Assembly (NCBI GenBank): GCA_016715645.1
Contig: JADJZR010000011.1
Coordinates: 62,001 to 126,000, forward strand
Direction of reading: 5' to 3'
Origin: Elusimicrobiota bacterium
Lineage (GTDB): Bacteria > Elusimicrobiota > Elusimicrobia > FEN-1173
DNA length: 64,000 bases
Shown here in pieces: positions 1 to 8,808 of this stretch. Every line of letters starts with the position of its first letter. Position 1 is the stretch's first letter. The position numbers were made by a program, and so were the translations under genes. A model generated the notes under the pieces. It did not search any database. It had not been told where the DNA came from and saw only the letters and a program-made list of their open reading frames with translations.

Positions 1-624
1 CCTGAGCGTTTGTTCAAGCCAAGCAACGGTTTCGGCGTCCAGATGGTTGGTGGGCTCATCCAACAGCAACACGTCGGGCTTTTTTAACAACAACGTGCAC
101 AGGGCCACCCGGCGCGCCTCTCCTCCCGACAAAACGGCGCAAGACGTTTCGTCCGGCGGCAACACCAACGCGTCCATGGCAATGTCCACTTGCCGTTTTA
201 AGTTCCACCCGTCCACCGCTTCGATCTGTTCTTGCAAACGCCCCATTTTCTCCAGGGCTTTCTCCATTTCTTCCGGCGACAAATCGCCGCCCATGCTGTC
301 AGAAACTTTGTCGTAGTCGGCCAACATTTTCTTAATGTCAGCGAAAGCTTCTTCCACTTCTTCGCGAACCGTTTTGGAAGAGTCCAACCGAGGTTCCTGG
401 GGCAGATAACCCAACGTGGCCCCCTTCTTCAGTTCGGCCTTGCCCATAAAATCTTTTTCAACGCCCGCCATGATGCGCAACAACGTCGATTTTCCGGACC
501 CGTTTTCTCCCACGATGCCGATTTTGGCCTTGTGGTAAAAAGACAGGTAAATCCCATTGAACAATTTTTTGGGTCCGTAGGATTTTGAAAGGTCTTCAAT
601 GGTAAAAATATATTCACCAGCCAT
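1..624 (-). CDS. ettA: EttA-type ABC-F ATPase (N-terminal 208 codons, cut by window edge)
   Basis: Reading leftward from the ATG at 624, the protein begins MAGEYIFTIEDLSKSYG and runs off the window. It has a Walker A (GENGSGKST), a long charged arm region, an ABC signature (LSGGEARR) and a Walker B (VLLLDEPTNHLD), all of the first ABC module. Known for the family: soluble twin-ABC translation factors that bind the ribosomal E site and couple early elongation to energy state; there are no membrane segments. The N-terminus and Walker spacing fit EttA better than Uup or Sal-type members, but the second ABC module is outside the window. A weak AGG precedes the start. Confidence 0.85.
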   Translation of the reverse strand, partial: MAGEYIFTIEDLSKSYGPKKLFNGIYLSFYHKAKIGIVGENGSGKSTLLRIMAGVEKDFMGKAELKKGATLGYLPQEPRLDSSKTVREEVEEAFADIKKMLADYDKVSDSMGGDLSPEEMEKALEKMGRLQEQIEAVDGWNLKRQVDIAMDALVLPPDETSCAVLSGGEARRVALCTLLLKKPDVLLLDEPTNHLDAETVAWLEQTLR

Positions 625-826
625 AAAGTTGCCTCGCTTGTGCAAAGAGTGATGGAAAGATTGTCCCGAAAAAATCAGTCAACCGGTATTTTTCGTCGAT
701 AAGAGCGGATTCCGTTCACGTTTCCGTTGACGGGGGCCCTGTTCCAACCGCGGTATCACCGTCCCCGTTCGCCTTGCGGCCACCCATGGTCCCTGCTTGC
801 CGGAAGGGATAGGAGGGGGGGCCCGG

Positions 827-1423
827 TCATAGTTTCTTGATGGCAGGACGACGAAATTGGGACCGCGCTTGCTCGGTTCCAACATATCGCCAGTGCCAGG
901 GTTCGTGGTTGACACCTTGAGCATTGTTGGGTGGAAACGACAACTCGAACCCGAACTTTTCAGCGTGATCAGCCAGCCAGTGTGCGGCGCGCGTTGTGGA
1001 AAAGGAAGAATCCACATCGTTGATCCGTCGAGATTCGTCACCCAAATCAATGGCCAACCCCGTAGCGTGTTCCGAATAGCCCGGTGGAGCCACCCACTTG
1101 GCCGCTTTTTTTTCCGACCCATACCGTTTCACGGCACTGGCGAACAGGTCTCGTTGATAGGCCACGGACCGAAATCCCGAAATAGGTATTATCTTGACCC
1201 CGTCCTGGTGAGCGGCCTCGACCATTTTCTTAAACGCGGACGCCGCGACCGTGCGAAGCCGGACGACCCGGCCTGTGTCTCGATATCGGCCCGCTTCCAC
1301 CAGGTCCGACGCAGGGGCTTCTTTATGGGAGCAATGCCCGAACCGAGTGGGCGGGCCCGCCCATGCAAATCCAACCCCCCCCACCAACCCCATCACCACG
1401 GCCCAGCGTTTCCAGCAAGTCAA
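827..1423 (-). CDS. VanY-like D-alanyl-D-alanine carboxypeptidase (M15 peptidase)
   Basis: 198 aa with an N-terminal hydrophobic segment (about residues 6-22) ending in AWA, a likely signal peptide. The zinc-peptidase signature is SEHATGLAIDLG (His119, Asp126), with a second motif HEPWHWRY (His177), the M15B/VanY metal-ligand pattern. Such enzymes trim the terminal D-Ala of peptidoglycan stem peptides in the periplasm. It lies downstream of the ABC ATPase gene on the same strand with a 21-bp gap, so it may be cotranscribed. There is no vanRS or van ligase nearby, so cell-wall maintenance is likelier than glycopeptide resistance. Confidence 0.85.
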   Translation of the reverse strand: MTCWKRWAVVMGLVGGVGFAWAGPPTRFGHCSHKEAPASDLVEAGRYRDTGRVVRLRTVAASAFKKMVEAAHQDGVKIIPISGFRSVAYQRDLFASAVKRYGSEKKAAKWVAPPGYSEHATGLAIDLGDESRRINDVDSSFSTTRAAHWLADHAEKFGFELSFPPNNAQGVNHEPWHWRYVGTEQARSQFRRPAIKKL

Positions 1424-1444
1424 GCGAGTGCGCGACCGGATGGG

Positions 1445-2593
1445 TCAAACAGCAACAGGAGGCGGTTGGGGGGCGGCGCGCGCGACCAACTTTAACAAGG
1501 CGTCGCCCGTTTTGATATCAAACAAATGCATGCGTTCAAGGTTGAACACCAACTCCATCCGTTTACCGGCTTCGGCTTTCACGTAGGATGGAACTCGAAC
1601 CACCAGGTCCACCGTGCCAGCCTTCAAATAAAGAAATATTTCAGAACCCATGGGTTCGACCACCTCGACAGCGGCGTTAACGCTGGAATGGGGGAGAACG
1701 GGATAGTTATAGAACAACCGGTCATACAAATCTTCCGGGCGAATACCGAAATCAACTTCTTTGCCCACGTGGGGCCGGACCGCCTCGATCAGAGTTTTTG
1801 GTACCGCCAAAGTAAACGACGCATGCCGAAGGAAAATGCTGTTTTTTGTCCCTTCCACCATAACAGGGAAAAAGTTCATAGGAGGGTTTCCGATGAACCC
1901 CGCCACAAACTTGTTGTTGGGGCGCTCGTACAAATCAAGAGGAGGCGCTACCTGCTGGATTTCGCCGTCTTTCATGACACAAATCCGATCGCCCATGGTC
2001 ATGGCTTCCACCTGATCGTGAGTGACGTAAATGATGGTGGTCTTTAGTCGCTCATGCAGTTTAGACAACTCCAACCGCATTTGCACGCGCAGTTTGGCGT
2101 CCAGATTGGACAGAGGCTCATCGAACAAAAACACCCGGGGTTTTCGAACGATGGCCCGACCCACGGCCACCCGTTGGCGTTGCCCACCGGAAAGAGCCTT
2201 GGGTTTTCGTTCCAAGTAAGATCCCAAATTCAATATATCAGCGGCTTCTTTGACGCGCTGGGTGATTTCAGAACGGGGATATCCTCGAAGTTTGAGTCCG
2301 AAGGCCATGTTTTCGTAAACGGTCATGTGAGGGTAGAGGGCATAGTTTTGGAACACCATGGCGATGTCGCGGTCTTTGGCGCGGACGTGGTTAACCACGC
2401 GCCCATCAATGGAAATGTCGCCATCGGTAATTTCTTCCAATCCGGCGATCATGCGCAAAGTGGTCGATTTCCCGCATCCGGATGGACCCACCAAAATAAA
2501 AAATTCTTTGTCGGGGATATCGAGGCTGATATTTTTAACGATCACATGATCATTAATGACTTTCGTGACGTTGCTGAGAACCACCCTGGCCAT
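1445..2593 (-). CDS. ugpC: UgpC/MalK/MsmX-family sugar ABC transporter ATP-binding protein
   Basis: 382 aa. The nucleotide-binding domain shows Walker A GPSGCGKST (about 36-44), Q-loop, signature LSGGQRQR, Walker B FLFDEPLSNLD and H-loop THD; residues about 240-365 form the TOBE/regulatory domain typical of sugar importers. The start ATG at 2593 has a purine-rich leader. No permease or solute-binding protein gene is nearby, so it is probably a shared ATPase (MsmX-like) serving permeases encoded elsewhere; that is inference. The family call is firm, the substrate unknown. Confidence 0.9.
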   Translation of the reverse strand: MARVVLSNVTKVINDHVIVKNISLDIPDKEFFILVGPSGCGKSTTLRMIAGLEEITDGDISIDGRVVNHVRAKDRDIAMVFQNYALYPHMTVYENMAFGLKLRGYPRSEITQRVKEAADILNLGSYLERKPKALSGGQRQRVAVGRAIVRKPRVFLFDEPLSNLDAKLRVQMRLELSKLHERLKTTIIYVTHDQVEAMTMGDRICVMKDGEIQQVAPPLDLYERPNNKFVAGFIGNPPMNFFPVMVEGTKNSIFLRHASFTLAVPKTLIEAVRPHVGKEVDFGIRPEDLYDRLFYNYPVLPHSSVNAAVEVVEPMGSEIFLYLKAGTVDLVVRVPSYVKAEAGKRMELVFNLERMHLFDIKTGDALLKLVARAAPQPPPVAV

Positions 2594-2674
2594 AACCTTT
2601 TCCCTCTCTAAGTGTGAACGCTATCATTCGGCCAACAGGCCCGTTTACAAATCTCCCTGAACCCGTCGGCAAAG

Positions 2675-2748
2675 TGGCCCGTACGGGATTCGAACCCGTG
2701 ATCTCAGCCTTGAGAGGGCTGCGTCCTGGGCCGCTAGACGAACGGGCC
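2675..2748 (-). tRNA. tRNA-Glu (anticodon CTC)
   Basis: The minus strand folds as a full cloverleaf: acceptor GGCCCGT pairs with ACGGGCC, the anticodon stem CAGCC/GGCTG closes loop CTCTCAA (anticodon CTC, decoding GAG), and the T-arm is CGGGTTCGAATCCCG. The discriminator is A and CCA is not encoded. Confidence 0.95.
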
Positions 2749-2767
2749 GCTTTGACGACGAACGAAA

Positions 2768-2796
2768 ATTGTAGCCTATTATTCAGATTCCAACAA
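2768..2796 (-). promoter_or_regulatory. Promoter of tRNA-Glu
   Basis: On the minus strand TTGTTG is followed after 17 nt by TACAAT, ending 19 nt before the tRNA 5' end. Spacing and the -10 box fit a sigma70-type promoter; the -35 is imperfect. Confidence 0.6.
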
Positions 2797-2864
2797 TGAC
2801 GGTCTGACCCTCCCAGTTTCCGAGCCCGTTCCTTCGTACCCTCTGGGGGGGGAAATTTCGGCTC

Positions 2865-2894
2865 TTGACAAAGCACCAAAATATTCGCTATTAT
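2865..2894 (+). promoter_or_regulatory. groESL promoter (TTGACA-18-TATTAT)
   Basis: A perfect -35 TTGACA (2865-2870) and -10 TATTAT (2889-2894) with an 18-nt spacer, about 155 nt upstream of the groES start. It is directly followed by a CIRCE-like inverted repeat. Confidence 0.8.
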
Positions 2895-2898
2895 TATC

Positions 2899-2917
2899 AC
2901 ACTCCGTTGATGAGTGC
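2899..2917 (+). promoter_or_regulatory. CIRCE-like operator (HrcA site) with shortened spacer
   Basis: The sequence holds CACTC, a 7-nt spacer and GAGTGC. This is the core of the CIRCE element (GCACTC-N9-GAGTGC) placed just after the -10 box of the groESL promoter, the expected position for HrcA repression. The spacer is 7 rather than 9 nt and the outer arms are poorly conserved, so this is a degenerate or divergent site. Confidence 0.5.
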
Positions 2918-3048
2918 TTGTTTTGGCAACCATCGACATCGCTCGATCGACGGAGAAGAGCCAACGGCGAGGTTCGCGCCCTTGGCTTTTTAAGGGTTGC
3001 AAAACTAGCAGTCGATTGGTTCGATTGCCAAATAACAAGGAGGCAGAT

Positions 3049-3366
3049 ATGGCAGACGCAGTTCTCACCAAGGTGAAAATCCGGCCGCTCGGAGATCGAG
3101 TGGTGGTAAAACCTATGGACAAAGAAAAGCAAGAACGGGGCGGTTTGATCATCCCGGACACGGCCAAGGAAAAACCCCAGGAAGGCGAAATTGTTGCCGC
3201 CGGCAAAGGGAAAACAACGGATGACGGGAAATTGATCCCCATGGACGTGAAAGTGGGCGACAAAATTCTCTACGGAAAATATTCAGGCACCGAAATCAAG
3301 ATCGACGGCGATGAATACCTGATCATGCATCAGGAAGACATCCTCGGCATTTTTGACGCGAAATAA
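3049..3366 (+). CDS. groES: Co-chaperonin GroES
   Basis: 105 aa. The start ATG at 3049 was chosen because AAGGAGG lies 7 nt upstream and the protein then begins MADAVLTKVKIRPLGDRVVV, as in the family (which usually has 95-100 aa). The mobile-loop segment (KEKQERGGLIIPDTAKEKPQ, about residues 25-44) and the C-terminal GDEYLIMHQEDILGI strand are present. It caps the GroEL ring in cytosolic protein folding. It is the first gene of a groESL operon with 16 bp to groEL. Confidence 0.97.
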   Translation: MADAVLTKVKIRPLGDRVVVKPMDKEKQERGGLIIPDTAKEKPQEGEIVAAGKGKTTDDGKLIPMDVKVGDKILYGKYSGTEIKIDGDEYLIMHQEDILGIFDAK

Positions 3367-3382
3367 AGGAGGCAGAATCCCC

Positions 3383-5032
3383 ATGGCAAAACAAATCAAA
3401 TATTCCGACGAAGCGCGCAAAGCCATCAAGGCCGGCGTTGACAAGCTGTCCGAAGCGGTGAAAAGCACGCTGGGCCCCAAGGGCCGCAACGTGGTGTTGG
3501 ACAAGAAGTTTGGCTCGCCCACCGTCACCAACGACGGTGTGACGATCGCCAAGGACATTGAACTGGAAGACCCCTTTGAAAACATGGGCGCCCAGTTGGT
3601 CCGCGAGGTGAGTTCCAAAACCAACGACGTGGCCGGCGACGGGACCACGACGGCGGTGGTGTTGGCCCAAGGCATTGTGGCGGAAGGGTTCCGCAACATC
3701 ACCGCGGGAGCCAACGCGATTCACATTAAACGGGGCTTGGACAAAGCGGTTGAAATTGTGGTGAACGAACTCAAGAAGTCCGCCAAAAAGATCAACATCG
3801 ACTCCAAAGCCAAAGAAGAAATTACCCAAATCGCCACCATCTCGGCGGCGGACCGGGAAATCGGCCAGAAAATAGCCGACGCGATCCTCAAAGTCGGCAA
3901 AGACGGCGTGATCACTGTGGAAGAAGGCAAAACATCGGTCACCACCGTCCGCACCGTGGAAGGAATGCAGTTTGACCGAGGGTACATCTCCCCGTACTTC
4001 GTGACCGACGCGGAACGCATGGAAGGGGTGTTGGAAGACCCGCTCATCGTGATCACGGACAAAAAAGTCTCGGCCATGAACGACCTTCTGCCGGTCCTGG
4101 AGAAAATTGTTCAACAGGGAAAACCGTTCGTTCTGATCGCGGAGGACGTGGAAGGCGAAGCGTTGGCCACCCTCGTTGTCAACAAGCTTCAGGGCCGTTT
4201 GCGGTGTGCCGCGGTCAAAGCCCCTGGGTTCGGCGACCGTCGCAAAGAAATGCTTGAAGACATCGCCACCCTCACGGGTGGGCAGGTGATCACCGAGGAG
4301 AAGGGGTTCAAGCTGGAGAAAGCCAGCGTGGACATGTTGGGCCGAGCCACCCGCGTCGTCGTGGACAAAGAAAACACGACCATTGTGGGGGGCCAGGGCG
4401 ACGAGAAGGCCATTAAAGGCCGCATCGCGCAGATCAAGAAACAAATCGATGAGACCACCTCGGACTACGATAAAGAAAAACTGCAGGAGCGGTTGGCGAA
4501 ACTCTCCGGCGGCGTGGCGGTGATCGAAGTGGGCGCGGCGACCGAGACCGAAATGAAGAACAAAAAGTTCAAGGTCGAAGACGCGATGCACGCGACCCGC
4601 GCGGGCGTGGAGGAAGGCATTGTGGTGGGCGGCGGAGTGGCCCTCATCCGGGCTCAGAAAGTGCTTGATAACACCAAAGCCGTTGATCAAGATGAACAGA
4701 CCGGCATCAACATTATCCGCCGAGTTCTGGAAGATCCCATTCGCGCGATCGCTGAAAACGCGGGCGTCGACGGGTCCATCGTGGTCGACAAGGTGCGAAC
4801 CCACAGCGACTACAACTATGGGTATAACGCCGAGACCAACGAGTATGGGGATTTGGTCAAAATGGGTGTTGTCGATCCCGTGAAGGTCACCCGATCCGCG
4901 TTGCAAAACGCGGCCAGCGTGGCGGGCCTGCTCCTGACCACCGAAGTTCTCGTGACCGACATTCCGGAGAAAAAACAAGCGGCTCCGGCGATGCCCGGCG
5001 GGATGGGCGGCATGGGCGGCGGCGACTTCTAG
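3383..5032 (+). CDS. groL: Chaperonin GroEL
   Basis: 549 aa, typical length. The ATP-binding motif GDGTTTA (about residues 86-92), the apical domain and the Gly/Met-rich tail GGMGGMGGG are all present. Start ATG 3383 is preceded by AAAGGAGG. It forms the double-ring folding chamber with GroES. Operon with groES and a strong terminator 36 bp downstream. Nothing is missing. Confidence 0.98.
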   Translation: MAKQIKYSDEARKAIKAGVDKLSEAVKSTLGPKGRNVVLDKKFGSPTVTNDGVTIAKDIELEDPFENMGAQLVREVSSKTNDVAGDGTTTAVVLAQGIVAEGFRNITAGANAIHIKRGLDKAVEIVVNELKKSAKKINIDSKAKEEITQIATISAADREIGQKIADAILKVGKDGVITVEEGKTSVTTVRTVEGMQFDRGYISPYFVTDAERMEGVLEDPLIVITDKKVSAMNDLLPVLEKIVQQGKPFVLIAEDVEGEALATLVVNKLQGRLRCAAVKAPGFGDRRKEMLEDIATLTGGQVITEEKGFKLEKASVDMLGRATRVVVDKENTTIVGGQGDEKAIKGRIAQIKKQIDETTSDYDKEKLQERLAKLSGGVAVIEVGAATETEMKNKKFKVEDAMHATRAGVEEGIVVGGGVALIRAQKVLDNTKAVDQDEQTGINIIRRVLEDPIRAIAENAGVDGSIVVDKVRTHSDYNYGYNAETNEYGDLVKMGVVDPVKVTRSALQNAASVAGLLLTTEVLVTDIPEKKQAAPAMPGGMGGMGGGDF

Positions 5033-5067
5033 ACGTCGACGTTCATCAACGATTCAAAAAAGTATCC

Positions 5068-5104
5068 GCGCGGGCGGGGTTCTCAAGAACCCCGCCCGCG
5101 CTTT
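5068..5104 (+). terminator. Intrinsic terminator after groEL
   Basis: A perfect 15-bp GC-rich stem (5068-5082 with 5087-5101), loop TCAA, then TTTATTT. A short A-run before the stem may let it also act for the converging zf-TFIIB gene on the minus strand. Confidence 0.9.
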
Positions 5105-5543
5105 ATTTGACCGCTACCAACGCAGAGGCCAACGGGGTCGGGCGGGGTGGCTTTGCGGTCAGTTGTTTCGGTCGGGCGCACCGGGCCACCCGCAAAATTT
5201 TGGAGCGCGGTCGATCGAACCCCGGCGCGGTTTCCGCCATTTTGTTCAGTTCGCCTCGGTCCAACCACACGCCGCGACACCCGCGGCATTGGTCCAGTAA
5301 AACGTTGTGGGGGTTGGCGAACTTCATTTCGCCCAGGGTCCGGTGGCAGTGGGGGCAGGGAAAGCGCGTCGATTGTTCCGGCGAGTGGGCCGATTGGGGG
5401 TTGGGAAAATCGTCGGACAACTCGGACACAAACTGGTTGGAATCGTCATCAAACCACAACCCGCGGCAACCCACGCAAAACTCCATTCGAACATTGGCCA
5501 GCTTCATGGGTCCCAGCGCTGACCTGCATTTTGGACATTTCAT
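5103..5543 (-). CDS. Double zf-TFIIB zinc-ribbon protein
   Basis: 146 aa. Two copies of the zf-TFIIB unit are visible: CPKC...CVGCRGLWFDDD (residues 3-35) and CPHC...CRGCRGVWLDRGEL (about 63-98). Each has two CxxC knuckles followed by the G-x-W-x-D motif. Such small proteins bind zinc and may be nucleic-acid related, but no precise role is known. The C-terminal about 45 residues are basic and disordered. AGGAGG precedes the ATG. It converges on groEL and shares its terminator. Confidence 0.75.
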   Translation of the reverse strand: MKCPKCRSALGPMKLANVRMEFCVGCRGLWFDDDSNQFVSELSDDFPNPQSAHSPEQSTRFPCPHCHRTLGEMKFANPHNVLLDQCRGCRGVWLDRGELNKMAETAPGFDRPRSKILRVARCARPKQLTAKPPRPTPLASALVAVK

Positions 5544-5654
5544 GGCGCCTCCTGTTCACGGCGGTCTGGGGCGATCGCCCATGAAGTCCGATAGTAATCC
5601 CCAAACGATGCCCCAGTATAGACCCGCAACGTCTGTTTAGCAAGGGAAAAAATG

Positions 5655-6533
5655 TCAAATCGATTGTCGGGATGGTCGGAGGTGGCGGAGAATCTCGGTG
5701 GTCGAGCGGGATCGGTTGAGGGTGTAAAAATGGATCCCGCCGACGCCTTCAGCTAAAAGAGCGCGGCACTGTTGAACGGCGTGATCGATGCCCAAGCGGA
5801 TCACGGCTTCCGCGTCGCTTTGAACACGGTCCAGAGCTGATTCCAACGTGGAGGGGATCCGCGCGCCGCACAAAGTGGTAAACCGTTTGACTTGACCGAC
5901 GTTGGTGATCGGCATCACGCCGGCCACGATGGGCACGCGCACACCGCGGGCCGAGGCGCGGTCGCGAAAACGCAGAAAATCCGACGGATCAAAAAAAAGC
6001 TGAGTCACAACAAAATCAGCCCCCTGGTCCACTTTAAATTTGAGGTGATCCAGATCTTTATTCAGGTCGGGGCATTCCGGATGTCCTTCCGGATAACCCG
6101 CGACGCCCAGACACACATCCAGTCGAGACCGAATGTGCCGCACCAGTTCACTGGCGTGTCGAAACCCGTCGGGATGGGGTTCAAACTGGGCCGATCCCCG
6201 GGGCGGATCTCCGCGCAGGGCCAAAATGTTTTGAACACCGCGCCGACCCATGTCTTCTAAGATTTCATCGATGTCGTGTCGGCCCGCGCCCACGCAGGTT
6301 AAATGGGCCATGGATTCGATGCCCACATCGTTTTTGATGGCGGACACCAAATCCAGCGTTTTGCGCCGCGTGCCGCCGCCAGCCCCCCAGGTGACGGAAA
6401 TGTAATCAGGCCCCAGGGGTTTCAGGGATCGGGCCGTATCCAAAACAAGGGCTCCTTCCTCGTCGGTTTTGGGGGGGAAAAACTCAAACGAAAAGGTGGT
6501 CGGCTTTTTTTTCCACACCTCTGATATTTTCAT
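5655..6533 (-). CDS. metF: 5,10-methylenetetrahydrofolate reductase
   Basis: 292 aa, the usual bacterial MetF length. It starts MKISEVWKKKPTTFSFEFFPPKTDEE; the FEFFPPK motif with the catalytic Glu is diagnostic. Also visible are the FAD-binding TWGAGG, LALRGDPPRG and VTQLFFDP motifs. It reduces methylene-THF to methyl-THF for methionine synthesis. No methionine synthase is nearby. A TAAGCT box 8 nt before the ATG resembles a -10, but its -35 is poor, and AAGG could be a ribosome site. Confidence 0.95.
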   Translation of the reverse strand: MKISEVWKKKPTTFSFEFFPPKTDEEGALVLDTARSLKPLGPDYISVTWGAGGGTRRKTLDLVSAIKNDVGIESMAHLTCVGAGRHDIDEILEDMGRRGVQNILALRGDPPRGSAQFEPHPDGFRHASELVRHIRSRLDVCLGVAGYPEGHPECPDLNKDLDHLKFKVDQGADFVVTQLFFDPSDFLRFRDRASARGVRVPIVAGVMPITNVGQVKRFTTLCGARIPSTLESALDRVQSDAEAVIRLGIDHAVQQCRALLAEGVGGIHFYTLNRSRSTTEILRHLRPSRQSI

Positions 6534-6605
6534 GGGACCTTAGCTTATCAAAAACCGGGCCGTCCCAACACCCGGGCGCCCTTTTGGTTTGAAGAAAAGG
6601 CCCTG

Positions 6606-7235
6606 TTACAATTTGAAGTCGGCGGTAATCCGGCGCAGGAGGGCCGTGGCCCGGTTGAATTCCGCTACGCGGCCAGCGTCGGGGAGCGAAGAGGAAATCA
6701 GTTCGTCCAGGATTTTCAATATTTCCCCCACCCGGGCCCGATCCGCGGCCACGTGGGAATTGAGTTGGCCCATCATGGCGTTGAACGCGTCGCGGATATC
6801 TTTCAGTTCGTCGCGGGGACGGAGTTGAACCCGGGTGGTTAAGTCCCCTTCGCCCACGCGGCCAAAAGACTTTTCCAAGTTCACCAACGGCCCGGCCACC
6901 CGGTGGGACAATTTTAATGTGACGAACACCAGGACCACCACAAAAAAAATCAATTGGATGACAGGCAATTTTTGGGCTTGCAAGAAAACAGTTAACATGT
7001 CCAAGTCCCACCCGGCGTTTCGCCCGAAACTGAAATAGTAGTCCGCCAGGACCAACAAAAACGACAACATCGCCGAGACCGCCACCCCGACGGCCAGGCG
7101 GACTTGAAGCCCTCGTTTAACAAAAAATCGTTTGCGCGGTAAAAAAGGAATTCGTGGAACTGGCATTTTAAATAGCCTTCCTTTGCCCAAAAGGGGGGGC
7201 TTCGTGAGTTTGTCCATGTGTCCTCCCGCATTCAT
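6606..7235 (-). CDS. Membrane protein with HAMP domain
   Basis: 209 aa (the internal ATG at 7217 is an alternative start). Two membrane segments (about residues 46-66 and 90-110) flank a short extracytoplasmic loop. A HAMP segment follows (SHRVAGPLVNLEKSFGRVGEGDLTTRV..RDELKDIRDAFNAM, about 110-160) and then a helical tail. No kinase, cyclase or methyl-accepting domain follows, so it is a stand-alone HAMP protein resembling the front half of a chemoreceptor or histidine kinase. The partner is unknown. It is divergent from the SDR gene. Confidence 0.7.
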   Translation of the reverse strand: MNAGGHMDKLTKPPLLGKGRLFKMPVPRIPFLPRKRFFVKRGLQVRLAVGVAVSAMLSFLLVLADYYFSFGRNAGWDLDMLTVFLQAQKLPVIQLIFFVVVLVFVTLKLSHRVAGPLVNLEKSFGRVGEGDLTTRVQLRPRDELKDIRDAFNAMMGQLNSHVAADRARVGEILKILDELISSSLPDAGRVAEFNRATALLRRITADFKL

Positions 7236-7330
7236 TCAATGGTCATCCGACTCTTCTTAGTATGGCCCCGCAACAGGAAATTTTCAAGGGGTCATTTGCC
7301 CAAGAGCCGGGGATGTGGTTAAATCGATTC

Positions 7331-8083
7331 ATGGACCTTACTGGAAAAGTGGCTTTAATTACCGGCGGGGCTCGAATCGGCCGGGAGGTGGCGTTGGCCT
7401 TGGCGCGATCGGGTTGTTCGGTGGCGGTGGTGTACCGGTCGTCCCGATCGGCGGCGCTGGAAACTGCTAAACAGGCGGTTGCCCTTGGGGTGGACGCGCT
7501 GGCTCTGCCCGCCGACGTGAGCCAACGGGCCTTCGCTCGTTCGGTGGTGAGCCGGGTCATTCGCCGGTGGGGGCGGCTGGACGTTTTAATTAACATGGCG
7601 TCCCATTACGAAAAAACCCCATTGAATACTTTGGCCTCGCCCGCCCGGCGGGACCAAGCGTTTGAAAAGAATATAGCCATCGATTTACGATCGGCCTACA
7701 CGCTGTCGTTGGAGTCGGCTCCTCTTATGAAAAAATCCGGAGGGGGGCGCATCGTTAATTTTGTGGATTGGGTCGTCGCCAGCGGCCGGCCCCGTTACCG
7801 GGGCTACATCCCTTACTACACGGCGAAAGCGGGGCTTAAAGGATTGACGGAAACGTTGGCTTTAGAACTGGCCCCGCACATTTTGGTGAACGCGATTGCG
7901 CCGGGCCCCATACTGGCTCCGACGGGTTTGTCATCGGCCGTCAACCGTGAAGTGTTGGCCAACACGCCGTTGGGGCGGTGGGGGGGACCGGAAGAAATTG
8001 CCAAAACCGTTCTGTTTTTGGTTCAATCTGATTTCGTGACTGGCGAAACCGTGCGGGTTGACGGCGGCCGGCACCTCTTCTAA
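7331..8083 (+). CDS. Short-chain dehydrogenase/reductase (pteridine-reductase or FabG-like)
   Basis: About 250 aa from ATG 7331 (MDLTGKVALITGGARIG); ATGs at 7262 and 7313 are in frame but add residues not usual in the family. The nucleotide-binding GGARIG motif, an NxAS-type motif (INMASHYEKTPL), catalytic Tyr-x-x-x-Lys (YYTAKAGLKG) and C-terminal GETVRVDGGRHLF are all visible. The TGGARxIG start and MASxYEKTPL stretch recall pteridine/dihydromonapterin reductases (FolM/PTR1) rather than fatty-acid FabG. Substrate is not certain. Confidence 0.75.
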   Translation: MDLTGKVALITGGARIGREVALALARSGCSVAVVYRSSRSAALETAKQAVALGVDALALPADVSQRAFARSVVSRVIRRWGRLDVLINMASHYEKTPLNTLASPARRDQAFEKNIAIDLRSAYTLSLESAPLMKKSGGGRIVNFVDWVVASGRPRYRGYIPYYTAKAGLKGLTETLALELAPHILVNAIAPGPILAPTGLSSAVNREVLANTPLGRWGGPEEIAKTVLFLVQSDFVTGETVRVDGGRHLF

Positions 8084-8187
8084 CCAAAAATTTTCAGTTG
8101 ACTGGACATTCCCGTCCGGGAGGCCTGGAAAATTATGTTGCATGCACGATCGACGAAAGCCCTGATCCAACCGGGGAATCCCGGCTA

Positions 8188-8775
8188 ATGAGCCAACAAT
8201 CGCCCTATCAGCTTCCCCCCCGGTCGCAGACCGAGACGCCCTCCTGGGTGAAAACCGGCATGGGGTTGGGCGTCGGACTGATCGTGTTGGGCGTGGTGGT
8301 GGCCGCGATCGCCGGGGGATCGGTGTTGTCGGCCCTGACCCGCGGAACGCACTCGGTTAAGTTTCCGGGTTCCCATAACCTGAAATTGAAGGGGGGGCTC
8401 CATGTGGGCATCCCCGCTCCCCAAGCGCCTCTTCTGACGGGCGGCATTTTTGTGACTGTGACCGACGTGGCCACGGGCGAAGCCCTGGCGGTTCAAACGG
8501 GGGCCGACATGACGGTGGCTTTGGAAGGCCCTTCATCGAAACCCTTGTTCCAATTTGAAACCTACGATCCGGGCACGTATCAGGTGACGGGAACCGTTTC
8601 CGCCAGCGATTTCCCGGTTCTTATCCTACACGAGTCCCTTGGTCGGACCCGCTCAGACCTCATTGTGGGTCTTCTGGCCGGAACCCTCTTGGTTACGGGC
8701 GGCGTTGTCCTGATGGTTTACACCCGCAAACGGCGCAAAAAGCTCCTGGGAACTTTTTCCCCGTCCGGCCGTTAG
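8188..8775 (+). CDS. Two-TM membrane protein of unknown function
   Basis: 195 aa from ATG 8188. It has a cytosolic Pro/Gln-rich N-terminus, one membrane helix (about residues 27-50, GLGVGLIVLGVVVAAIAG), an extracytoplasmic beta-rich domain of about 115 residues, then a second helix (about 158-178) and a basic tail (RKRRKK). I do not recognise a named domain. It sits between the SDR gene and yceI on the same strand. Confidence 0.6.
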   Translation: MSQQSPYQLPPRSQTETPSWVKTGMGLGVGLIVLGVVVAAIAGGSVLSALTRGTHSVKFPGSHNLKLKGGLHVGIPAPQAPLLTGGIFVTVTDVATGEALAVQTGADMTVALEGPSSKPLFQFETYDPGTYQVTGTVSASDFPVLILHESLGRTRSDLIVGLLAGTLLVTGGVVLMVYTRKRRKKLLGTFSPSGR

Positions 8776-8778
8776 ATT

Positions 8779-8784
8779 TATAAT
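8779..8784 (+). promoter_or_regulatory. Possible -10 box of yceI
   Basis: TATAAT sits 24 nt before the yceI start, with a GGAGG ribosome site in between. The matching -35 region (TTTTCC, 18 nt upstream) is weak. Confidence 0.4.
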
Positions 8785-8808
8785 TCCAAAACACGGAGGT
8801 TGTCTTCC

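Noticed and set aside
679..1122. 147-aa open frame overlapping the VanY-like gene
   Set aside because: Composition (Trp/Arg/Pro-rich, no domain) and full overlap with a well-supported gene mark it as a shadow frame.
3323..4978. 551-aa open frame antisense to groEL
   Set aside because: His/Phe/Gly-rich antisense shadow typical of GC-rich groEL; no homology or ribosome site.
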